Of a stretch of 64,000 bases of DNA, positions 58,373-64,000 are shown piece by piece (positions within the stretch are counted from its first letter, which is position 1; each line of letters begins with the position of its first letter). Position numbers and translations under genes: made by a program. The notes below the pieces were generated by a model. It saw nothing but the letters and a program-made list of their open reading frames with translations, ran no database searches and had not been told where the DNA came from. Source of the stretch: Prochlorococcus marinus str. MIT 0912 (GTDB lineage Bacteria; Cyanobacteriota; Cyanobacteriia; PCC-6307; Cyanobiaceae); NCBI RefSeq assembly GCF_027359595.1, contig NZ_CP114783.1, forward strand, positions 1,798,001 through 1,862,000. The letters run 5' to 3'.

Positions 58373-60169
58373 ATGAGAAGTATGAATTCTAGAAAGAAGA
58401 GAAAGACTTCTAAAGTAAAAACTCCTGCGCCCCTATCACAGTCTAGATTAAGAGTTGTCTTTGTTTTATTATGCCTTGGACTTGGGGGACTTTTTTTAAG
58501 AGTAGGTTGGCTTCAACTATTTCGGTCTGATCAATTAAGAGCTCTAGCACGCGAAGTTCAAACAGAACAAAAAAACCCTTTGGGAACACGTCGATCTATT
58601 TTAGATAGAAATGGGAAGCTTGTCGCAATAGATGAGAGACGTTTTAAAATCTGGGCTCATCCTAAATATTTTAAGTTTCCTGGTGATTCATCTAGGACAG
58701 TGCGTAAACCATATGAAGTAGCAAAACTTCTTTCTACGCCATTATCCAAAAGTGTTGATGAAATTTTGAATAAATTAGGAAATTACTCTTCAGGAGTAAA
58801 ACTTGCAGACGGGGTAACACCCGAGAAGGCTAATAGAATTAAAAAACTTGGAATCAGTGGTATTGACTTGGAGGCCTATCCTCAAAGGCTTTATCCTCAT
58901 GGGTCACTTTTTGCAAATGTAGTTGGTTTTTTGGATATAGATAGAAGACCTCAGGCTGGACTGGAATTAAGTTTAGATAGAGATCTAAAGCGTCAAGAGA
59001 AAACAAGTGTAATCAGAAGAGGAGCTGATGGAACTCCTTTACCTATAGGTGTTCAACGTGGTGTCTTTGATGAAGATCAACTTAGTCTACAACTAACCTT
59101 AGATGTAAGGCTTCAAGAGGTAGCCGTTAAAGAAATAAGTAAGCAAGTAAAGAAGTGGAATGCAAAAAAAGGCGTTGTAATTGTAATGGATATAGAGACC
59201 GGAGAACTTTTGGCATTAGCTTCTACACCGACATATGATCCTAATAAATATTGGGATTATTCTCCTTCTCTTTTTAAAGAGTGGTCAGTGCAAGAATTAT
59301 TTGAACCTGGTTCTACCTTTAAGCCAATTAACTTGGCATTGGCATTGGAGGAGGGAGTTATAAGCCCTAATGGAGAAGTGAATGATGATGGTCTGGTTAC
59401 AGTAGGAGGATGGCCTCTCTCTAATTGGGATCGAAAACCTAATGGGATATTGACTTTCCCTGAAGTATTACAAGTCTCAAGCAATGTAGGTATGGTTAAG
59501 ATTATGAATAAATTGAATGCGAGTAATTACTGGCAATGGTTAAGACGCTTGGGCATTGATGAAATACCAGAGACTGACCTTCCTGGAGCAGTCTCTGGCC
59601 AAATAAAATCAAAACAGACTTTTGTAAATCAACCCATAGAACCTGCGGTAGCCTCCTTTGGCCAAGGATTTTCTATTACTCCGCTTAAACTAGCTCAATT
59701 GCATGCTTTGATTGCGAATGGTGGCAGACTTGTTACGCCTCATATTACTAAAGGCCTGAAAGGTGATTATGAGTCGTATTTCAATACTCCTTCAGAAGCT
59801 AAGCAGGTTTTATCTCCTGAGGTTACAAATACTGTTCTTGGATGGATGGAAACTGTTGTCTCCTTTTACGATGAAAGTGGTATTGAGGTAAATGTTCCTG
59901 GATATCGAATTGGAGGGAAAACTGGGACGGCACAAAAATCGCAAGATGGTTTGAACTATAATTCAAAAATTTGTAGTTTTGTTGCAAGTCTTCCTATCGA
60001 TGATCCTCGCTATGTCGTTTTAGCAGTTATTGATGAACCCCAAAAACCAAATGCCTATGGATCAACTGTCGCTCTCCCTGTGGCAAAAAAAATTATTGAG
60101 ACTTTACTCGTAATAGAAAAAATACCTCCAAGTATTTCTAAAAAAGAACATTTAGCTATCAAAAGCTAA
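58373..60169 (+). CDS. ftsI: peptidoglycan transpeptidase FtsI (PBP3-like)
   Basis: Septal class B penicillin-binding protein. One N-terminal membrane anchor (RVVFVLLCLGLGGLFLRV) is followed by a dimerisation domain and the transpeptidase. The three active-site motifs are GSTFKPI (SxxK), SSNVGM (SxN) and KTGTAQ. RRSILDRNGKLVAIDE is the usual early motif. Length 598 is normal. It follows the FtsL-like gene, forming a small division cluster. Confidence 0.93.
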   Translation: MRSMNSRKKRKTSKVKTPAPLSQSRLRVVFVLLCLGLGGLFLRVGWLQLFRSDQLRALAREVQTEQKNPLGTRRSILDRNGKLVAIDERRFKIWAHPKYFKFPGDSSRTVRKPYEVAKLLSTPLSKSVDEILNKLGNYSSGVKLADGVTPEKANRIKKLGISGIDLEAYPQRLYPHGSLFANVVGFLDIDRRPQAGLELSLDRDLKRQEKTSVIRRGADGTPLPIGVQRGVFDEDQLSLQLTLDVRLQEVAVKEISKQVKKWNAKKGVVIVMDIETGELLALASTPTYDPNKYWDYSPSLFKEWSVQELFEPGSTFKPINLALALEEGVISPNGEVNDDGLVTVGGWPLSNWDRKPNGILTFPEVLQVSSNVGMVKIMNKLNASNYWQWLRRLGIDEIPETDLPGAVSGQIKSKQTFVNQPIEPAVASFGQGFSITPLKLAQLHALIANGGRLVTPHITKGLKGDYESYFNTPSEAKQVLSPEVTNTVLGWMETVVSFYDESGIEVNVPGYRIGGKTGTAQKSQDGLNYNSKICSFVASLPIDDPRYVVLAVIDEPQKPNAYGSTVALPVAKKIIETLLVIEKIPPSISKKEHLAIKS

Positions 60170-60261
60170 GAGATGGCTAAATTTTCTCAAAAGTTCAAAT
60201 TAAAGGGTGAAATCCTTAAAAAATATAGCTAGTCTATGGCCTATGAAAGACGTTTTTAATT

Positions 60262-61260
60262 ATGGAATCCCTTCTTAATCAGTTATCTTCGATGACTGTA
60301 GTGGTGGCTGATACTGGTGATCTTGAAGCGATCAAAAAATTTCATCCCAGAGATGCTACAACAAATCCTTCTTTAATTCTTGCGGCCGCACAAATTCCTG
60401 CTTATCAAAATTTGATTGATCAAGCACTTGCTACTTCAAGAGAAATGCTAGGAGCCAGTGCCTCTAATACTAATGTGGTTAAGGAAGCTTTAGATGAACT
60501 TTGTGTGGTCTTTGGTAAAGAGATTTTGAAGTTAATTCCTGGCCGTGTTTCAACAGAAGTTGATGCAAGGCTGAGTTTTGATACTGATGCCACTATTGCA
60601 AAAGCAAGAAAAATAATTGCTAAATATAATCAAGATGGTATTTCTAATGACCGGGTTTTAATCAAAATTGCTTCTACATGGGAAGGAATAAAAGCTGCTG
60701 AGGTATTAGAAAAAGAGAATATACATTGCAATTTAACTTTATTGTTTAATTTTTATCAAGCAGTTGCTTGTGCTGAGGCAGGTGTAACGCTTATTTCACC
60801 CTTTGTTGGAAGGATTTTAGATTGGTATAAATCTGCTACAGGAAGAGATTCTTATCCGGCAACTGAAGATCCAGGTGTGGTTTCTGTTACTAAAATATTT
60901 AATTATTTCAAGTCGAATGGTTATAAGACAGAGGTTATGGGAGCAAGTTTCAGAAATATAGAGGAAATAACTGAGCTTGCAGGATGTGATTTATTAACAA
61001 TTTCTCCTAAATTACTTCAGCAACTTAATCAAACATATTTGGACTTGCCAATTAAGTTAAACGCACAAAAACCTTTATTAGTTGAAGAGACAATTCATCT
61101 AGATCAGACATCTTTTGAACTAATGATGGCTGGAGACAAAATGGCTACGGAAAAACTTAATGAAGGAATTAACGGTTTTAGTGAAGCAATTGATAAATTA
61201 GAAAATCAATTGAACGAAAGACTTGAGTTTATTGAAAAAGGAATTGCCCTAACTATTTGA
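60262..61260 (+). CDS. tal: transaldolase
   Basis: Pentose phosphate enzyme that transfers dihydroxyacetone units; in marine picocyanobacteria it serves night-time carbohydrate breakdown. Features: [46 protein letters not shown] with the Schiff-base lysine, [29 protein letters not shown]. Length 332 is as in TalB. A downstream extension with helices (residues 250-332) is typical of cyanobacterial enzymes. It converges with the flavoprotein gene. Confidence 0.95.
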   Translation: MESLLNQLSSMTVVVADTGDLEAIKKFHPRDATTNPSLILAAAQIPAYQNLIDQALATSREMLGASASNTNVVKEALDELCVVFGKEILKLIPGRVSTEVDARLSFDTDATIAKARKIIAKYNQDGISNDRVLIKIASTWEGIKAAEVLEKENIHCNLTLLFNFYQAVACAEAGVTLISPFVGRILDWYKSATGRDSYPATEDPGVVSVTKIFNYFKSNGYKTEVMGASFRNIEEITELAGCDLLTISPKLLQQLNQTYLDLPIKLNAQKPLLVEETIHLDQTSFELMMAGDKMATEKLNEGINGFSEAIDKLENQLNERLEFIEKGIALTI

Positions 61261-61263
61261 ACT

Positions 61264-62394
61264 TCAATTCTGAAAGACTAATCTCTTGATTACTCTTTTT
61301 GCAATGTCTTCATAACTCATCTCACCTGAAAGAATTTGTGCAATTCTTTTTGGAGCAGTTGGCCTTTTTATACCTAATTGGTATCCAACTTTGGGAAAAC
61401 GATAAAACACTTGAGAAATTCTTTTACCCCAAGCCATCGAATTCCCCCAGTTTTTTTGCATTGTTTTTGTATAGGTATCTAAACAGTTGACTTCTCCATC
61501 CAGCCAATAAATAAGGCTTTTTGCAGCTTCAAAACCACTCATCAAAGCAGGTCTTAATCCCTCTGCTAAAAAAGGATCACATAATGAGGCAGCATCTCCA
61601 ACTAAAAGAATTCCTTCTGCGTTTAATTTACACTGGCCATTCCATACCCTTAATTTTTTTTCATGGCCAATTACTTCAGAAGGATCAAAACCTAAATCAG
61701 GTAGAAAGGATTTAAGTATTTCATTAACTGGAATTGAATTTTTATTACCTAGAAAAGTTCCTATTCCAATATTTACTTCATTATTTAGTGGAAAGGCCCA
61801 TGCAAAACCATTCTTTACTAAGCCAAATTCAAATCTAGCGGTTTCACTCCTTAAGTTTCCCCTCTTGCTAATTCTCCCTGAGAAAGTAGAAGCAAATTTT
61901 TGTTGATTTGGACCTAAATTAAAAGTTTTAGGCCATGGTGATTGAGATCCATCAGCAATAACAACTGCTTTCGCTTCTAGTTGTCTCCCGTCAAGGGCGG
62001 TAATTTGCCAAATATTAGACTTTTTTTTTATATCGACAACATTAAAAGTTGTCAATATATCACAACCGGAATTTAATGCTTGGTTTAATAGGTATGAATC
62101 GAGCTTTTCACGTTTAACTATCCAAAAAGGAGAGGATCCAGATAGATTAGCTATCACTTTGTCGGTATTGCACCAACTAAACTCTACTTTTGTTATTACT
62201 TCATCAACTATTGGTAAAAGTTTAAAAGGAAACCAATTTTGCACTGCAGCAGACATACCACCACCACAGCTTTTCTCTGGAGAGGAGATATTTTTTTCAA
62301 GAATACATACATTTTTACTTTTACTAGCTAGATGAAATGCCGCAGTAGCACCTGATGCTCCCCCTCCAATAATGGCAACATCTATGATGGTCAA
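61264..62394 (-). CDS. geranylgeranyl reductase-family flavoprotein
   Basis: FAD-dependent oxidoreductase. The dinucleotide-binding motif is [17 protein letters not shown] at the start, and a second FAD motif, [25 protein letters not shown], is near residue 270. The SCGGGMSAA segment resembles the ChlP family, but ChlP is usually longer. The 376-residue length suggests a paralogue rather than the phytol-chain reductase itself. It overlaps frr by four bases. Confidence 0.8.
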   Translation of the reverse strand: MTIIDVAIIGGGASGATAAFHLASKSKNVCILEKNISSPEKSCGGGMSAAVQNWFPFKLLPIVDEVITKVEFSWCNTDKVIANLSGSSPFWIVKREKLDSYLLNQALNSGCDILTTFNVVDIKKKSNIWQITALDGRQLEAKAVVIADGSQSPWPKTFNLGPNQQKFASTFSGRISKRGNLRSETARFEFGLVKNGFAWAFPLNNEVNIGIGTFLGNKNSIPVNEILKSFLPDLGFDPSEVIGHEKKLRVWNGQCKLNAEGILLVGDAASLCDPFLAEGLRPALMSGFEAAKSLIYWLDGEVNCLDTYTKTMQKNWGNSMAWGKRISQVFYRFPKVGYQLGIKRPTAPKRIAQILSGEMSYEDIAKRVIKRLVFQN

Positions 62395-62939
62395 ACTTTT
62401 AAAATCTCAGCTTCTTTTTCTGAAAGTTTTTTTTCAATATCTTTAATAAAATTATCCGTCTCCTTCTGAATTATTTCTTGTTCATCTCTGCTTTGATCTT
62501 CAGAAAGATCACCATCCTTCTCAGCTTTCTTGACTCTCTCTATTGCATCACGCCGTATATTCCTTAGGGCAACTTTACCTTCCTCTGCATATTTGGATGC
62601 GAGTTTACAAAATTCTTTTCTACGCTCTTCAGTTAAGGGAGGCACATTGATACGAATTATTTTGCCATCATTATTTGGAGTGAAACCTAGATCACTTGTA
62701 GCAATCGATTTTTCAATTGAAGCTAATGAGCCCAAGTCGAAGGGTTGAATTGCTATCGTTTGAGAGTCAGGAGTAGTGATAGTCGCAAGTGACTTAAGAG
62801 GAGTGTCAGCTCCGTAGTATTCGACTGAAACTCTATCTAATAAAGACGTATTTGCTCTCCCTGTCCTAATAGTATTGAAATTCCTCTGAGCTGCTTCAAC
62901 AGATTTGCTCATTGTGGTTTTAAGTTCTTGGTTTGACAT
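62391..62939 (-). CDS. frr: ribosome recycling factor
   Basis: Splits post-termination ribosomes together with EF-G. The 182-residue protein has the typical triple-helix pattern: [45 protein letters not shown] and [14 protein letters not shown]. The ending [30 protein letters not shown] forms the last helix. It lies 52 bases downstream of pyrH, the usual pyrH-frr pair. Confidence 0.96.
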   Translation of the reverse strand: MSNQELKTTMSKSVEAAQRNFNTIRTGRANTSLLDRVSVEYYGADTPLKSLATITTPDSQTIAIQPFDLGSLASIEKSIATSDLGFTPNNDGKIIRINVPPLTEERRKEFCKLASKYAEEGKVALRNIRRDAIERVKKAEKDGDLSEDQSRDEQEIIQKETDNFIKDIEKKLSEKEAEILKV

Positions 62940-62991
62940 TTAGATAAAGTTATTGCGAATTGATTATTAAAAAGGTTCAAAAATTTTAGCC

Positions 62992-63705
62992 TTAACTTGA
63001 ATTGGATATCCTTGATCCAATTGGTTCGCCAGAAATAGCCTTTGCAATGTTCCCAGGTTGAAAAATATTAAAAACAACTATAGGGATTTTATTATCTTTG
63101 CAAAGAGCAATAGCAGTGCTATCCATTACTCCTATCTCGTTGGCCAATACATCTTGAAAGGTGAGATTGTCATATTTGACAGCATCAGAGAACTTTTTTG
63201 GATCTCGATCGTAAACCCCATCAACTTTCGTAGCTTTGAAAACAACTTCTGCGTTAATTTCAGCGGCTCTAAGCGCAGCAGTGGTATCAGTTGTAAAAAA
63301 CGGATTGCCGCACCCACCTCCAAAAACCACTACCCTCCCTTTCTCAAGATGTCTTATTGCTCTTCTTCTTATGTATGGTTCAGCAATCTGTTGCATATCA
63401 ATAGCAGATTGAACTCTTGTGGGGACTCCAGCTCTTTCTAATCCATCTTGAAGTGTGATTGCATTCATTACGGTTGCAAGCATTCCTACATAGTCAGCAG
63501 TAGCTCTATCCATACCTGCCGCAGATCCTTTTAGACCTCTAAAAATATTTCCCCCGCCAACCACAATTGCTATTTGCGTTCCATTTTCAACTACTTTTGA
63601 AACATCCTTGGCAATAGATTGAACAATTTCAGGATCAATTCCATAAGGTTTTTCTCCCATAAGAGCTTCACCACTGAGTTTTATAAGTGCTCTAGAGTAT
63701 TTCAT
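62992..63705 (-). CDS. pyrH: uridylate kinase
   Basis: Phosphorylates UMP to UDP. Motifs: [62 protein letters not shown] and [11 protein letters not shown]. The amino acid kinase fold is clear, and length 237 fits. I use ATG 63705, which gives [10 protein letters not shown]; an upstream in-frame codon adds ten residues of low similarity. Confidence 0.96.
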   Translation of the reverse strand: MKYSRALIKLSGEALMGEKPYGIDPEIVQSIAKDVSKVVENGTQIAIVVGGGNIFRGLKGSAAGMDRATADYVGMLATVMNAITLQDGLERAGVPTRVQSAIDMQQIAEPYIRRRAIRHLEKGRVVVFGGGCGNPFFTTDTTAALRAAEINAEVVFKATKVDGVYDRDPKKFSDAVKYDNLTFQDVLANEIGVMDSTAIALCKDNKIPIVVFNIFQPGNIAKAISGEPIGSRISNSS

Positions 63706-63802
63706 TAAAAATTCATAACAAATTGACAGTAGCAAGTCCTGGGAGAACGTCTTTATATCTGTATTGGATCCCTTGCGATGGAAATATTTTCAAGATTAGG
63801 GA

Positions 63803-64000
63803 TTAATATTCAATTCCCTTTTGTGCTTTTACTGCCTGCTCTCTAAACGGATGGTGGATTAATTTCATTTCTGTTACAAGGTCAGCTGATTCGATTAATT
63901 TTTTTGAAGCTCCTCTTCCAGTTAATACTACATGTGTTAAATCGGGGCGTAAATTTATGCCATTTATAATTTCATCTTCATCTATATATCCAAGTTTGAT
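63803..64000 (-). CDS. cobO: cob(I)alamin adenosyltransferase, 3' end only
   Basis: The last 65 codons of a gene that continues beyond the window. The fragment reads GINLRPDLTHVVLTGRGA, LIESADLVTEMKLIHHPF and VKAQKGIEY, the usual C-terminus of CobO/BtuR. The stop is TAA at 63803-63805. The neighbouring order, cobO then pyrH then frr, is as expected for marine picocyanobacteria. Confidence 0.9.
   Translation of the reverse strand: MKLGYIDEDEIINGINLRPDLTHVVLTGRGASKKLIESADLVTEMKLIHHPFREQAVKAQKGIEY

Overview
The window looks like a stretch of chromosome from an AT-rich marine picocyanobacterium, most likely Prochlorococcus. The reasons are photosystem genes (psaF, psaJ, psb27), cytochrome b6f genes (petA, petC), a single-helix high-light-inducible protein, chlorophyll and corrinoid pathway genes (hemL, hemC, cobM, cobK, cobO), very short intergenic gaps, and many small proteins of picocyanobacterial type. 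The clade cannot be fixed from the sequence alone. I found no phage, insertion sequence, integrase or CRISPR array; this is a core, house-keeping region.

Layout. 0.1-5.7 kb: fabG, ispD, an LD-carboxypeptidase, a UbiA prenyltransferase, Ppx/GppA and a RodZ-like protein. 5.8-10.1 kb: cobM, lgt, petA, petC, a DUF3067 protein and tatC; the Rieske precursor carries a twin-arginine motif and sits close to the Tat translocase gene. 10.3-15.7 kb: rqcH, gmk, psaJ-psaF, tsaD and hli. 15.8-26.5 kb: antiporter, gltX, tRNA-Asp, tRNA-Trp, rplS, map, several conserved proteins of uncertain role, an SPFH protein and hemL. 26.7-34.4 kb: xth, larC, a UPF0104-like membrane protein, an iron-type ABC permease, a His-rich CobW GTPase, a carbinolamine dehydratase and YjbQ. 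34.6-46.4 kb: an M32 carboxypeptidase, a first pyrophosphatase, hemC, the main sigma factor, priA, a TPR/DUF3153/argB/DUF2854 cluster, ssb, cobK and cutA. 46.4-64 kb: a PfkB kinase, purA, psb27, proS, a second pyrophosphatase, lepB, a dihydroorotase-like gene, a double phosphoglycerate-mutase-type protein, a CPBP protease, ftsL-like and ftsI, tal, a geranylgeranyl-reductase-type flavoprotein, frr, pyrH and the 3' end of cobO.

The most notable signal is a set of four genes or gene pairs broken by the same kind of event. lgt, the M32 carboxypeptidase, priA and the TPR/DUF3153 pair each need a -1 frame change at a run of 5-7 A or T. In priA and the carboxypeptidase the run forms an in-frame slippery heptamer (A AAA AAG and A AAA AAA). 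Longer runs of 8-9 A inside larC and gltX are intact. Either the assembly has a homopolymer under-call problem, or these genes are expressed through ribosomal or transcriptional slippage, as known for poly(A) tracts in AT-rich endosymbionts. Raw reads and junction peptides would decide this.

Other points worth a look are two family I pyrophosphatases, one with Ala at a position that is Asp in the E. coli enzyme; a dihydroorotase homologue that has lost its metal ligands; a 12-bp hairpin over the start codon of the carboxypeptidase; and a 49-codon open frame between rpoD and priA.
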